The notes under the pieces: model-generated
The model's database searches: none
What the model was told of the DNA's origin: nothing
Seen by the model: the letters and a program-made list of their open reading frames with translations, nothing else
Translations under genes and position numbers: made by a program
Assembly (NCBI GenBank): GCA_033764055.1
Contig: JANRJI010000097.1
Coordinates: 1 to 64,000 of the forward strand
Length of the DNA: 64,000 nt
Direction: 5' to 3'
DNA from: Ga0077555 sp033764055
GTDB lineage: Bacteria > Pseudomonadota > Alphaproteobacteria > Rhizobiales > Hyphomicrobiaceae
Shown here: positions 50,215-59,401 of the stretch, in pieces
Position numbering within the stretch: the first letter of the stretch is position 1
How the letters are laid out: each line of letters begins with the position of its first letter

Positions 50215-50660
50215 CCGTCGCCTCCACTCGTTTCCTGCCTGCCTAGTTCGACCACACCGCAACCACTTCGAGGACTGCCCACGGTTGCGGCGCCGACAGG
50301 CGCCACTGCAGTCGACTGGTACCGCCCGAGCGCGTGCATGCGAGCAGCCATGCACGCGACAGCTTTCGTCCCGAAAGGTGCTTGTGGAGAAATGCAGACG
50401 CAACGCGGCCCGACGCGGTACTGAACCACCGCCGACGCTTCGGTGCGAATGGAGCAAAAAGACATCAAAATCCTGATTGAGGCAAGTTCGCCCATCGGGG
50501 TGTGGCTGACCTGCATCTGAGTGCGGGGCACGATCCCGGAATGCAGAAGGGGCCACTCCTGGCGGAGTGGCCCCTGTCCCGGGTGCCGCACACCTCCCTA
50601 CGGCGAGCCCGGGCGGCGGTGTGACGAGACAGCCGCCGTTTTGGTGATGCCGGGCGACGA
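50215..50660. other. Intergenic stretch upstream of the TPR gene
   Basis: No coding sequence is recognised. The segment at 50360-50530 is AT-richer and could hold the TPR gene promoter. A terminator-like hairpin closes the gene at 50661. Confidence 0.4.
50549..50574 (-). terminator. Terminator hairpin after the small secreted protein gene
   Basis: GGGGCCACTCC-TGGC-GGAGTGGCCCC is a perfect 11-bp stem with a four-base loop, about 87 bases beyond the stop of the 50661 gene on the minus strand. On that strand the tail is CTTCTGCATTCC, not a T-run, so efficiency is uncertain. Confidence 0.65.
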
Positions 50661-51011
50661 TCAGAGATCGTGGCGGGACTTCCAGCGTCGCCAGATATTG
50701 ACCTTGCCGTTATTGGCGTCGGAAGAGATGTTGGCCGCAGCGTCCCGCTGGGCCTCACGGATGGTGCGGAACTCGCGACCGGTGACGCCGTTCGCCTGGG
50801 CGCGGCGCTCCAGGTCGGCAATGCGGGCCTGCTCGGCGACGCGAGCCTCGTACTCGCGCTTTGTGAGGGAGCCGTTGCGGCGCGCCTCCTGGATTTGCTG
50901 CAGCTGCCGCGCCTGGGTGCGATCGATCGGCGCGGTGTCGTGGGCCATGGCCCCGCCGGCCGAGATGAGGAGAAGCGTTGCGGAGGCGAGTGCGACCTTT
51001 TTGAAGCTCAT
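50661..51011 (-). CDS. Small secreted helical protein, paralogue of the 56080 gene
   Basis: A 116-residue protein with a signal peptide (MSFKKVALASATLLLISAGG, cleavage near AMA-HDT). The mature part is a charged helical repeat: APIDRTQARQLQQIQEARRN, LTKREYEARVAEQARIADLE, then RRAQANGVTGREFRTIREAQ. The same three-part layout occurs in the product at 56080-56427. The pattern K/T-R-x-Y/E-x-x-L/V followed by G-x-(I/V)-(D/T)-x-R-E resembles helical pairs linked by short turns. It is periplasmic; the function is unknown. Confidence 0.72.
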   Translation of the reverse strand: MSFKKVALASATLLLISAGGAMAHDTAPIDRTQARQLQQIQEARRNGSLTKREYEARVAEQARIADLERRAQANGVTGREFRTIREAQRDAAANISSDANNGKVNIWRRWKSRHDL

Positions 51012-51228
51012 GGTGTGCTCCTGTATCCAGACATCATGGGAGCATGGTGCCACCGCACGCCTGAACGGCGTTTGAAGCCGTTGTTCAAGTGGCGTTCACC
51101 GGGCCGACGCATTTGTCCGGACATGCGGCCACCTGCCGTAGGCGACCGGAATTGCTCTGGGCGATACCCTCGTTATGTTTCGGACTAGGCGTGGGGCCTT
51201 GCTTGCTGGAATCGACCGGAGGAGCGCG

Positions 51229-52833
51229 ATGGAGGCGGACTATGTGATCGTGGGAGCCGGCTCCGCCGGCTGCGTGCTGGCCGACCGCCTCTCGGCCGAT
51301 GGCGCGGAGGTGGTTCTGCTGGAAGCCGGCCCTCGCGACCTCCACCCATGGATCCATGTGCCGGCCGGCATCCTCAAGCTGCTCTACAACCCACTCGTGA
51401 ATTGGAACTACGCGACCGAGCCCGAGGAGCGCTCGGGCAACCGTGCCATCCATTGGCCGCGGGGTCGCGTGCTCGGCGGCTCGTCGTCGATCAACGGCAT
51501 GCTGTTCGTGCGCGGCAATCCCGCCGATTTCGACCACTGGGCACAGACCGGCTGTCGCGGCTGGAGCTATGCGGACTGCCTGCCCTACTTCAAGTCGATC
51601 GAGCGCTATGCGCCCGGCGACGACGAGCATCGCGGCAAGAGCGGACCACTGCTGATCGAGGATTACCGGACCATTCTGCCCTTGACGCACCGCTTCGTGG
51701 AGGCGGCCCAGCAGGCGGGGTTCCCCTTTGCCAAGGACCTGTCGGGCGTCTCGCCGGCGGAGGGCGTCGGCTACTCGCAGATGTCGCGCAACGGCCGCTT
51801 CCGTGGCTCTACCGCTCAGACGTTTCTCCGCGCCGCGAGGAAGCGTCCGAACGTGCGCATCCTTACCAACGCGACAGCGCTTCGCATCCTGGTGCAGGGG
51901 CGGCGCGCGACGGGTGTGCGGATAGATCAGATGGGGCGCGAGATCGACATCGAGGCCCGGCGCGAGGTGATCGTGTCGTCGGGCAGTGTCAACTCGCCTC
52001 ATTTGCTGCAGGTGTCGGGCATAGGGCCGGCCGAGCATCTCCGCTCGATCGGTGTCGAGGTGCTGCACGACCTGCCAGGGGTGGGACAAAACCTGTCCGA
52101 CCACTACGTCGCACGGGTCTCGCACCGCGTGAAGGGGGCGCTGTCGATCAACGAGTTGTCTCGCGGCTTGCGTCTCGTCGGCGAGGTCGCGAAGTGGGTG
52201 ACCACGGGCCGGGGGGCGCTGACCTTCGGCGTCTCGAGCGCCCAGTGCTTCGTGCGCAGTCGCGACGGGCTCGCAAGCCCGGACATCCAGCTGCTGTTCA
52301 CCCCGGCGAGCTACGATCCGACCAAGTTCGGCACGCTCGAGAAGGAGCCGGGCGCGACCATTGCGGTCAGCATCGCGCGGCCCGAGAGCCGGGGCACGAT
52401 CATGGCGAGATCGCCGGATCCCTACGACCGTCCGGCGATCCGTCCCAACTACCTCGCCGCGCCGGCAGACCTTCGCGTCATCCTGGCAGGTCTCGGACAC
52501 GCGCGGCGCATTTTCAGCGCTCCGGCGTTCAAGGGCCTCCTGGTCAGGGAGACGACGCCCGGCCCCGACGTCCGGTCGGACGCGGACCTTACCGAGTATG
52601 TCAAGAGCTACGGCACGACGATCTTCCATCCCGTCGGAACCTGCAGGATGGGCGAGGATCCGATGGCCGTCGTCGATTCGCGGTTGCGGGTGCGCGGTCT
52701 CGGGGGGCTGCGCGTGGTCGATGCCTCGGTGATGCCGCTGGTGACGACCGGCAATACGAATGCGCCGACCATCATGATCGCGGAGAAGGCCTCGGCGATG
52801 ATCCGTGAGGACGCGCGGGCTGCGGTGGCGTGA
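51229..52833 (+). CDS. GMC-family FAD oxidoreductase (choline/alcohol dehydrogenase type)
   Basis: A 534-residue flavoprotein oxidising an alcohol. The FAD-binding start is DYVIVGAGSAGCVLADRLSA, with VLLEAGP at the ribose site. GMC signature 1 is GRVLGGSSSINGMLFVRGN and signature 2 is VSSGSVNSPHLLQVSGIG. The catalytic His is in TIFHPVGTCRMG and the second in TTGNTNAPTIMIAEKAS, where Asn replaces the usual His/Asn pair partner as in the choline-dehydrogenase branch. A GGAGG site precedes ATG 51229. It starts divergently from the small secreted protein and is convergent with the methyltransferase gene. Confidence 0.9.
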   Translation: MEADYVIVGAGSAGCVLADRLSADGAEVVLLEAGPRDLHPWIHVPAGILKLLYNPLVNWNYATEPEERSGNRAIHWPRGRVLGGSSSINGMLFVRGNPADFDHWAQTGCRGWSYADCLPYFKSIERYAPGDDEHRGKSGPLLIEDYRTILPLTHRFVEAAQQAGFPFAKDLSGVSPAEGVGYSQMSRNGRFRGSTAQTFLRAARKRPNVRILTNATALRILVQGRRATGVRIDQMGREIDIEARREVIVSSGSVNSPHLLQVSGIGPAEHLRSIGVEVLHDLPGVGQNLSDHYVARVSHRVKGALSINELSRGLRLVGEVAKWVTTGRGALTFGVSSAQCFVRSRDGLASPDIQLLFTPASYDPTKFGTLEKEPGATIAVSIARPESRGTIMARSPDPYDRPAIRPNYLAAPADLRVILAGLGHARRIFSAPAFKGLLVRETTPGPDVRSDADLTEYVKSYGTTIFHPVGTCRMGEDPMAVVDSRLRVRGLGGLRVVDASVMPLVTTGNTNAPTIMIAEKASAMIREDARAAVA

Positions 52834-52879
52834 TTGCGGGCTGGGGGGCGGACGGAGCCGATCACGCTCCATCGCCCCG

Positions 52880-54700
52880 TCAGCGCCGTGTCACCCAGAA
52901 CTGGTACATGCCAAGGAAAAGGTCTGGGCGCTCGGCTTCGAGCGCGGCCCAGTCCGTCAGCCGGCCCGGCCAGGCCTGGCCGGGGAAGCGTCGCTCGACC
53001 TCCCCGAAAGGCGCGTTGACGAAGCCTCGGAATGCCAGACCGTTGGCATCGAGGAATGCATCGATCTCTGCGAGCGTGGTGGTCTTCTCGTTGACGTGGA
53101 GGAAGAAGTCGCGGAAGCCGCTGGTCGTGAAGGTGTCGCGGGCGCGCAGATAGCGCTCGCCGGGAGCCCCTGCGGACCGGGAGATGAGGCTCGACCGCCA
53201 GGCTCGCAACGCATCGTCGTCGCAGCCAGGGCCGGGATAGCCCGGTGTCTCCCGGAGCACGTCCAGGTCGCGGCGAGCCACGGCACTGTAGAGGCCGACC
53301 AGCATGAGGCCGCCGGGCGCGAGACAATCGATCAATGTCAGCCAGGCAGCGAAGGGATCCGCCATGTGATGCAGGACGCCACTGCATTCGATGACGTGAA
53401 AGCGGCCACGCCAGGAGGGCGTGAAGCCCGGGATCGCCGCGATATCGCCCTGCGCCAGCGAAAGGTTCGACACACCGAGACGTTTCGCCATCATGCTGGC
53501 ATAGCCCAGGCTGCCGGCTGACAGGTCCAGCCCCAGGATGCGAGCATGACTGCCGTAGTCGAACGCTGCCGATGCTGCCTGGCAGCCGGTGCCGCAGCCC
53601 GCGATCAGCACCTCGAACGGACGCTGCATGAAAGTGAGTGTGGACTCGCCGAAAAACGTCGCGAGATAATTTGAATATTGGTTGCCATCATACGTCGCGA
53701 CCGCCCGCCATCTCGGATATGGATGGCTCTCGTATTGATCGCGCACTTTGCGCGACGTTTCGTCCACAATGGGTCCGATTTTCTCCACCCGATCCATGCC
53801 CGCTCGGATTTCACGGCGCTCTTCGATGGCGGCCATCAGAACGCCGGCTATTTCGAGTGGTCTGACAGCGGGGAGCGCCTCGGATGGAATATCCTCCGGC
53901 AGGAACCGGGCCGGGTCGCGGTAGAGGGCGAGCTGTATCAGGCGCAAGCCGGCGTCCGTGGCGTCGAGCTGGCCGGTCAGCGACGGTACCGCGAGAGCAT
54001 CGATACGCGCTCGCTCCTCCGGCGTTGCAGGCAGGATGTACTCGTTGAGGCGGCATTGCTCGACGAGTGCGGCGGCAAAGCGGGCCGTGTCCGCATCGCC
54101 GAGCCGCGTTGGCGACACATCGACGAGGAGCGCGCGGCGCAGCGCCGCAAGCAGCTCGCTCGTCGGGAGATCGGTGACGATGGCGTTCTGCAGAACGGCC
54201 AGCAGCAGAGAATCGCGCAGCAAGTCGGATGATCGGCGAGCAACGATGGCGCGCGCCGTCTCCTGCGCCCCTTGCTCGCGGCAACGCGCAAGTGCAGAGG
54301 CCAGCGGACCGCGGGATCTCAACTGGCGCAACGCTGCCGCGCCGATCAGATCGCGATCCACCGTGAGGTGCGACAGCGCTGCGGCGAGGCCGGCGGGATC
54401 GAGCGCGATGGTGTCGGGCAGGACACCGCCGGCAAGGACGGTGCCGAGCCGGCGGGCCGCATGCAGATGCTGCGGATCGAAGCGCAGCAGTCGGGTCAAC
54501 TCCACCGCTGCGCCTCCGCGATCGCCGGAAGCTTCGCGCAGGCGTGCTGCCTTCAGGCGCAGCGAGACATCGGCAGGTGCCCTTCGAATGGCGCTGTCGA
54601 GCCGACGGAGAGTGGCAGCGACACCGTCCTGAGCCCTGACAGCCCGCGAGGCCTCGGCGACGCCCAGCCCCGACCGACGCTCAGCCTGAAAATTAAGCAT
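52880..54700 (-). CDS. SAM-dependent methyltransferase with N-terminal TPR-like region
   Basis: A 606-residue protein. Residues about 40-110 carry TPR-like helices (RRLDSAIRRAPADVSLRLKA, AVELTRLLRFDPQHLHAARR). The C-terminal half has a class I methyltransferase domain: EVLIAGCGTGCQAASAAFDY as motif I, then HARILGLDLSAGSLGYASMM, HVIECSGVLHHMADPFAAWL and LAPGGLMLVGLYSAVAR. A segment before it, DQYESHPYPRWRAVATY, is typical of the group that follows TPR domains. Substrate unknown. GGAAG precedes ATG 54700. Whether it acts on the peptide locus is unknown. Confidence 0.85.
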   Translation of the reverse strand: MLNFQAERRSGLGVAEASRAVRAQDGVAATLRRLDSAIRRAPADVSLRLKAARLREASGDRGGAAVELTRLLRFDPQHLHAARRLGTVLAGGVLPDTIALDPAGLAAALSHLTVDRDLIGAAALRQLRSRGPLASALARCREQGAQETARAIVARRSSDLLRDSLLLAVLQNAIVTDLPTSELLAALRRALLVDVSPTRLGDADTARFAAALVEQCRLNEYILPATPEERARIDALAVPSLTGQLDATDAGLRLIQLALYRDPARFLPEDIPSEALPAVRPLEIAGVLMAAIEERREIRAGMDRVEKIGPIVDETSRKVRDQYESHPYPRWRAVATYDGNQYSNYLATFFGESTLTFMQRPFEVLIAGCGTGCQAASAAFDYGSHARILGLDLSAGSLGYASMMAKRLGVSNLSLAQGDIAAIPGFTPSWRGRFHVIECSGVLHHMADPFAAWLTLIDCLAPGGLMLVGLYSAVARRDLDVLRETPGYPGPGCDDDALRAWRSSLISRSAGAPGERYLRARDTFTTSGFRDFFLHVNEKTTTLAEIDAFLDANGLAFRGFVNAPFGEVERRFPGQAWPGRLTDWAALEAERPDLFLGMYQFWVTRR

Positions 54701-55011
54701 CGGTCGATCTTCCGATTGTCCTGCCGGTTTGAGCTCAGGAAAACCGACCATTATCAATGGAACGGATTTCCGGAGATTATGACAAACTCGCGACGAAACG
54801 CGCCGCGGTGCCAATGGCGAATGCATTGCTGCGGCCTCGATGGAGGCCGAATGCTCATCGCCAGATCGGAGTGACAGAGCCGATGTGACTCGGTTGTCTG
54901 ATCATGGAATTTTTATTTGCACGCCTGATTGGATGGCTCTACGGCTTTAGCGAAATGGATAGCGCAGTTGCGAAATGATGCATCCGCGCACTGGGTGAAG
55001 CAGGTGCATGC
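54701..55011. other. Divergent AT-richer promoter region with direct repeats
   Basis: This region separates the methyltransferase and the AraC regulator genes. The part 54880-55000 is AT-rich. GCGAAATGGAT and GCGAAATGATG occur 21 bases apart near 54952 and 54973, a spacing of about two helical turns, which would suit tandem binding by an AraC-type protein. Confidence 0.4.
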
Positions 55012-55989
55012 ATGGCTCAGGCTGCAGCAAGGGGACTGCGGGAGATCGTCTTCTCGGACCGGGAGGAGGCGGAGGCGCACATTTCGGGTCTCGCCGACAG
55101 CATCTCGCACGTCGACTTCGATGACGACGGCTTCTACCTGACCTACGCCGGGGGCTCACTCGGTCAGTGCTCCCTGCATCGCGGGGCGACATCGGCCCTC
55201 TCTTACGAGGTGAGCGAGAGCGATGAGCTGCATTTCGTCGTGATGCAGAGTGGCGCGACCCGCTTCAGCGAGGCGCGCCGCGACGGCGAGGCGGCACCCC
55301 AGCGGTCGGCGTTGCTGCTCGGGCCAGCCAGCCGTGGCCGCTCAGAGGTGGTGCAGGACAGCACCGGCATCTCGATGATCACGACGCGACAGGCAGTGAG
55401 GGTCTATGCAGAGCGCCTCGTCGGCCAGGAGCTCGGGCGCACCCTCGACGGCATTGGCACCGTCTCCCTCGATCTTCTCGCGGATCCGGTCGCAGCGACG
55501 CTGGCGCGCAACGTCGCGGGCGTATTCCACGAGCTCCAGGCCCTGGGCCGCTCCGGTCTCTCGAGCCTGGCGCTCGCCCATTTCGACGATCTGTTGCTGG
55601 GGCTTGTATGCGTCACGGCATCACCGGTCGTGAGGGATGCGGTGCGCGACCATCAGCCGAATTCAGGCTCGAAGAGCGTGCGTCAGGCGCGTGACTACAT
55701 TCACGCGCACGCTGCAGAGCCCATCTCCTTCTCGCAGCTGGCGACCCGGCTCGGCGTGGGCCTCCGATCGCTGCAAATCGCGTTTCGTCGCGAGCTCGGG
55801 TGCTCGCCCAGGGACTACCTGATCGCGTGCCGGCTCGAGGTCGCCCGCGCCCGCCTCATGGCAGCCGGCGAGGGCGTGACCGTCACCCAGATCGCGCTGG
55901 AATGCGGTTTCACCGACATGGCCGTCTTCGCCCGCAAGTACCGGGAGAACTTCGGAGAGCGTCCCTCGGAGACGTTGCGTCGTCGATAG
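55012..55989 (+). CDS. AraC-family transcriptional regulator
   Basis: A 325-residue regulator. The C-terminal DNA-binding domain (about residues 225-325) has two helix-turn-helix motifs: ISFSQLATRLGVGLRSLQIA and TVTQIALECGFTDMAVFARK, ending with the family YRENFGERPSETLRR. The N-terminal part (about 30-190) is an AraC_binding_2-like ligand domain of unknown specificity. It is divergent from the methyltransferase gene and could regulate it, with direct repeats in the shared promoter. Inducer unknown. Confidence 0.92.
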   Translation: MAQAAARGLREIVFSDREEAEAHISGLADSISHVDFDDDGFYLTYAGGSLGQCSLHRGATSALSYEVSESDELHFVVMQSGATRFSEARRDGEAAPQRSALLLGPASRGRSEVVQDSTGISMITTRQAVRVYAERLVGQELGRTLDGIGTVSLDLLADPVAATLARNVAGVFHELQALGRSGLSSLALAHFDDLLLGLVCVTASPVVRDAVRDHQPNSGSKSVRQARDYIHAHAAEPISFSQLATRLGVGLRSLQIAFRRELGCSPRDYLIACRLEVARARLMAAGEGVTVTQIALECGFTDMAVFARKYRENFGERPSETLRRR

Positions 55990-56079
55990 CGAGGCAGCGA
56001 TCCAGCGGCTCCGAGATGAATCGGGCCGCCGCGCCGGCGGTGGCCCGTGCAAGGAAGCGATTGCTCTCCTCGCTTGATC

Positions 56080-56427
56080 CTACCACCAGCGGCGCTGCCA
56101 GAGCCCGCTGCCGCGGCGCTCGCCGTCGCTGCGCTCCTGGGCGATATGGCGGCTGGCGGCGTCCTGGCTCCGCGCGATCTCGCGCGCCTCGCGGCGATCG
56201 ATGTATCCGTCACGCTTCGCCTGGCGCTCCATCTCCTGGATCCGCCTCTGCTCGGCCTCGAGCTGGCGGTACTCGCGGCGGGTGATGTCGCCCGAGCGCA
56301 GACCTTCCTGGATGCGACGCTCCTGATTCGCCTCGCGGCGATCGATCCGGTTGCTGCCGTAGCTCTGGGCTGCGGCGGCGGTCGACAACGTGGCGAGAGC
56401 GATGGCGGCGATGGCGAGCGTCTTCAT
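56080..56427 (-). CDS. Small secreted helical protein, paralogue of the 50661 gene
   Basis: A 115-residue protein with a signal peptide (MKTLAIAAIALATLSTAAAA, then QSYGS). The mature part repeats a charged helical pattern, NRIDRREANQERRIQEGLRS, ITRREYRQLEAEQRRIQEME, RQAKRDGYIDRREAREIARS, and ends in a Trp/Arg tail (GLWQRRWW). Segment by segment it matches the 50661 product (IDRxxAxQxxxIQE; T-R/K-R-E-Y-x). The two copies flank the GMC, methyltransferase and AraC genes. Function unknown; periplasmic. Confidence 0.72.
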   Translation of the reverse strand: MKTLAIAAIALATLSTAAAAQSYGSNRIDRREANQERRIQEGLRSGDITRREYRQLEAEQRRIQEMERQAKRDGYIDRREAREIARSQDAASRHIAQERSDGERRGSGLWQRRWW

Positions 56428-56588
56428 GGCGTCAATCTCCGATCCGAGGTCCGTTCGGTCTGCCGTGAGCCTCGCTCTCGTGCCGACCATGAGTTGAAGA
56501 TTGCGCCGTTCCTGCTGAACTCGCACTGAACCCTGTATTTATCGAATGTTCATGACGCCGGCGCCGCGGCAATGCCTGCGGCCGACGC

Positions 56589-57284
56589 TCAGTCGGCGTC
56601 TTCCTCGCCGGGGGCCTGATGAGTGCGTGCCAGGGAAACGATCCGGTCCGCGGGTGTCTCCATCGGCAAGGCCAGGAAGCTCGCTGTCCGAGACAGCGCT
56701 TCCGAGAGCGCCGCGTGGAACGCCTCCTTGTCGAGCTCGACCGTCCCGAATTGCTTCAGATGATCGGTCACGAACTGGGTGTCGAGCAGCGTGAAGCCGC
56801 CGTGGACGAGCCGAGCCACCAGGTAGACCAGCGCGACCTTGCTCGCATCCCGCTCCGTCGAGAACATGCTCTCGCCGAAAAACGCCGAGCCGAGCGCGAC
56901 GCCGTAAAGTCCGCCGACGAGGCGTCCGTTGTCCCAGGTCTCCACCGTGTGGCAGTGGCCCTGCTTGAACAGTGCCCCGTACAGTTGGCGAATGCGGCTG
57001 TTGATCCAGGTCGACCGCCGGCCGGGCCGGGAAGCGGCGCAGCCGCTGATGACGCCGTCGAAGTCGCTGTTGATGCGCACCTCGAACCGGCCCGACCGGA
57101 TGGTGCGGGCGAGCCGCTTCGGTACATGCACGTCGTCGAGCGGCAGCACCCCCCGGGCCTGCGGCTCGATCCAGTAGAGGGCGGGATCGTCAGCGCTTTC
57201 CGCCATCGGGAAAATGCCGCACGCATAGGCCTTCAGCAGCACCTGTGGCGTAATCTCGATGGCGATGTCGTCGCGGGAGGCCAT
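56589..57284 (-). CDS. aat: Leucyl/phenylalanyl-tRNA--protein transferase
   Basis: A 231-residue enzyme that adds Leu or Phe to N-terminal Arg/Lys of proteins for the N-degron pathway. Conserved segments: LLKAYACGIFPMAESADDPA, LYWIEPQARGVLPLDD, FDGVISGCA, TWINSRIRQLYGALFKQGHC, GGLYGVALGSAFFGESMFS and LLDTQFVTDHLKQFGTVEL. ATG 57284 gives the family N-terminus; a GTG at 57317 is possible. It lies after accC in an order common to Alphaproteobacteria. Confidence 0.95.
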   Translation of the reverse strand: MASRDDIAIEITPQVLLKAYACGIFPMAESADDPALYWIEPQARGVLPLDDVHVPKRLARTIRSGRFEVRINSDFDGVISGCAASRPGRRSTWINSRIRQLYGALFKQGHCHTVETWDNGRLVGGLYGVALGSAFFGESMFSTERDASKVALVYLVARLVHGGFTLLDTQFVTDHLKQFGTVELDKEAFHAALSEALSRTASFLALPMETPADRIVSLARTHQAPGEEDAD

Positions 57285-57441
57285 GTGGCGAGTTGGTTCC
57301 GGCCGGTTCGAGCTCACTCACTATTTAGCGGTCGCGCCCGGCAATTGCGAGGCGGTCGCCGTCACATGTGGACGTAACGCTGCAGCGCAGGCCCGCCAGC
57401 TGCCATCGGCCAGGGCCGGCCGCTAGAATCTATTCCGTCGC

Positions 57442-58785
57442 TCAGCTCTTCATGCCGAGGTGTCGCTCGAGCCAATGAATGTCGTACATGCCGTTGGCAA
57501 TGTCGGGGTGGCGGACGAGCTCTGTGAACAGCGGGATCGTCGTCTCGATGCCGTCGATGACGAACTCCGAGAGGCAGCGCTTCAGGCGCATGAGGCACTC
57601 GTTGCGATTCTTGCCGGCCACGATCAGCTTGCCGATGAGCGAATCGTAGTTGGGCGGGATGCGGTACCCCTGGTAGGCGCCGGAATCGACCCGCACCCCG
57701 AGCCCGCCAGGCGGATGCCAGTAGGTGATTCTGCCTGGCGAGGGGCGGAACGTGGTTGGGTTCTCCGCGCAGATGCGGCACTCGATGGCGTGACCAGAGA
57801 ACGTCACCTCGTCCTGGGTCAGCGTGAGCGGATGGCCGGCGGCGATGCGGATCTGCTCCAGCACAAGGTCGAGCCCTGTGATCATCTCGGTGACCGGGTG
57901 CTCGACCTGGAGCCGCGTGTTCATCTCGAGGAAGTAGAACTCGCCGTCCTCGTACAGAAACTCGACCGTTCCCGCGCCCCGGTATTTGAGCTTCTGCATG
58001 GCGCGGGCGACGGTCTTGCCGATGCGGTCGCGCGACTCGGCATTGAGGGCCGGCGACGGCGCCTCCTCGAGCACCTTCTGGTGGCGCCGCTGGAGCGAGC
58101 AATCGCGCTCGCCGAGATGGATGGCGTTGCCGCGGCCGTCGCCGAAGACCTGGATCTCGATGTGGCGCGGATGCGTGAGATATTTCTCGAGGTAGACGCT
58201 GTCGTTGCCGAAGGCGGCCTTGGCCTCCGAGCGAGCCATCTTCAGAGCCATGTCGAGCTCGTCTGCGCTGCGGGCGACCTTCATGCCGCGTCCACCGCCT
58301 CCGGCCGACGCCTTGACCAGCACGGGATAGCCGATGTCGCGGGCGACTCGCTGCGCCTGCGCCTCGCTCGTCACGCCGCCCTCGGAGCCTGGCACGACGG
58401 GGATGCCGAGACGCTTGGCGGTCTCCTTAGCCTCGATCTTGTCGCCCATGATGCGGATGTGCTCCGCCGTCGGGCCGATGAAGGTGATGCCGTGCTCCTC
58501 GAGAATCTCGGCGAAACGCGCGTTCTCCGACAGGAAGCCGTAGCCGGGGTGGATCGCGTCGGCGCCGGTGATCTCGCAAGCCGCGAGCAGGCGAGGGATG
58601 TTGAGGTAGCTCTCGGCTGCAGGAGGCGGGCCGATGCAGACGCTCTCGTCGGCGAGCTTGACGTGCATGGCCTCGGCATCCGCCGTCGAATGCACGGCGA
58701 CGGTGGCGATACCCAACTCCTTGCAGGCCCGCTGGATCCGCAGCGCGATCTCGCCGCGGTTCGCGATCATGACTTTGTCGAACAT
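57442..58785 (-). CDS. accC: Acetyl-CoA carboxylase biotin carboxylase subunit
   Basis: This 447-residue ATP-grasp subunit carboxylates the biotin on AccB, the first step of fatty-acid synthesis. Characteristic parts: FDKVMIANRGEIALRIQRAC, YGFLSENARFAEI, the ATP-binding KASAGGGGRGMKVA, HIEIQVFGDGRGNAIHLGER, FLEMNTRLQVEHPVTEMITG with the catalytic Glu/Arg, and the C-terminal HAIECRICAENP. Full length. It follows accB by 94 bases in the same operon. Confidence 0.97.
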   Translation of the reverse strand: MFDKVMIANRGEIALRIQRACKELGIATVAVHSTADAEAMHVKLADESVCIGPPPAAESYLNIPRLLAACEITGADAIHPGYGFLSENARFAEILEEHGITFIGPTAEHIRIMGDKIEAKETAKRLGIPVVPGSEGGVTSEAQAQRVARDIGYPVLVKASAGGGGRGMKVARSADELDMALKMARSEAKAAFGNDSVYLEKYLTHPRHIEIQVFGDGRGNAIHLGERDCSLQRRHQKVLEEAPSPALNAESRDRIGKTVARAMQKLKYRGAGTVEFLYEDGEFYFLEMNTRLQVEHPVTEMITGLDLVLEQIRIAAGHPLTLTQDEVTFSGHAIECRICAENPTTFRPSPGRITYWHPPGGLGVRVDSGAYQGYRIPPNYDSLIGKLIVAGKNRNECLMRLKRCLSEFVIDGIETTIPLFTELVRHPDIANGMYDIHWLERHLGMKS

Positions 58786-58879
58786 TCGTTTGCAGGCGAG
58801 AGATTCCGGCGCACAGGCATTGGCGGGGGCGCGTGCGGCGCCTGATGCCTGTTGTCCTTGGTCCTATCGCCTCTCCCTT

Positions 58880-59362
58880 TCACTCGATGACGACGAGCGG
58901 CTCGCCGAACTCGACGGGCTGCCCGTTCTCGAACAGGATATGCGTGACAGTTCCCGACCGCGGCGCCGGGATGTGGTTCATCGTCTTCATGGCCTCGATG
59001 ATCAGCAGCGTCTGCCCCTGGGAGACGCGAGCACCGATCTCGGCGAAGGCGGCGGCGCCGGGCTCGGGCGCGCGATACGCCGTGCCGACCATCGGCGACT
59101 TGACCACCCCCGGGTGGGTCGAGAAATCGGGTCCGGTCGGCGCGGCAGTCGAGCTGTCGGAGGAGGTCAGCGCCGGTCGCGCCGGCTGCAGCGTCACGGG
59201 CGCCGGTGCAGCCGCAGCGGGCGCGCCCTGACGGGCGATGCGCACCTTGAGCCCGTCGCGCTCGACCTCGATCTCGGTCAGGCCGGTCTCGTTCAGCAGA
59301 TGCGCCAGATCACGGATGAGGCCGCGATCGATGCCGTCTCTGTCCTTGGTGTCCTTGCCCAT
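58880..59362 (-). CDS. accB: Acetyl-CoA carboxylase biotin carboxyl carrier protein
   Basis: A 160-residue carrier with an N-terminal interaction domain, an Ala/Pro-rich linker (about 45-85), and the biotinyl domain at the C-terminus. The biotinylated lysine is in EAMKTMNHIPAP. The C-terminal residues ENGQPVEFGEPLVVIE are typical. It forms the usual aroQ-accB-accC run. Confidence 0.97.
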   Translation of the reverse strand: MGKDTKDRDGIDRGLIRDLAHLLNETGLTEIEVERDGLKVRIARQGAPAAAAPAPVTLQPARPALTSSDSSTAAPTGPDFSTHPGVVKSPMVGTAYRAPEPGAAAFAEIGARVSQGQTLLIIEAMKTMNHIPAPRSGTVTHILFENGQPVEFGEPLVVIE

Positions 59363-59401
59363 GCTCTGTGCCCGCGGAGTGGAGTGGTGTCGGAAGCCCG
59401 A

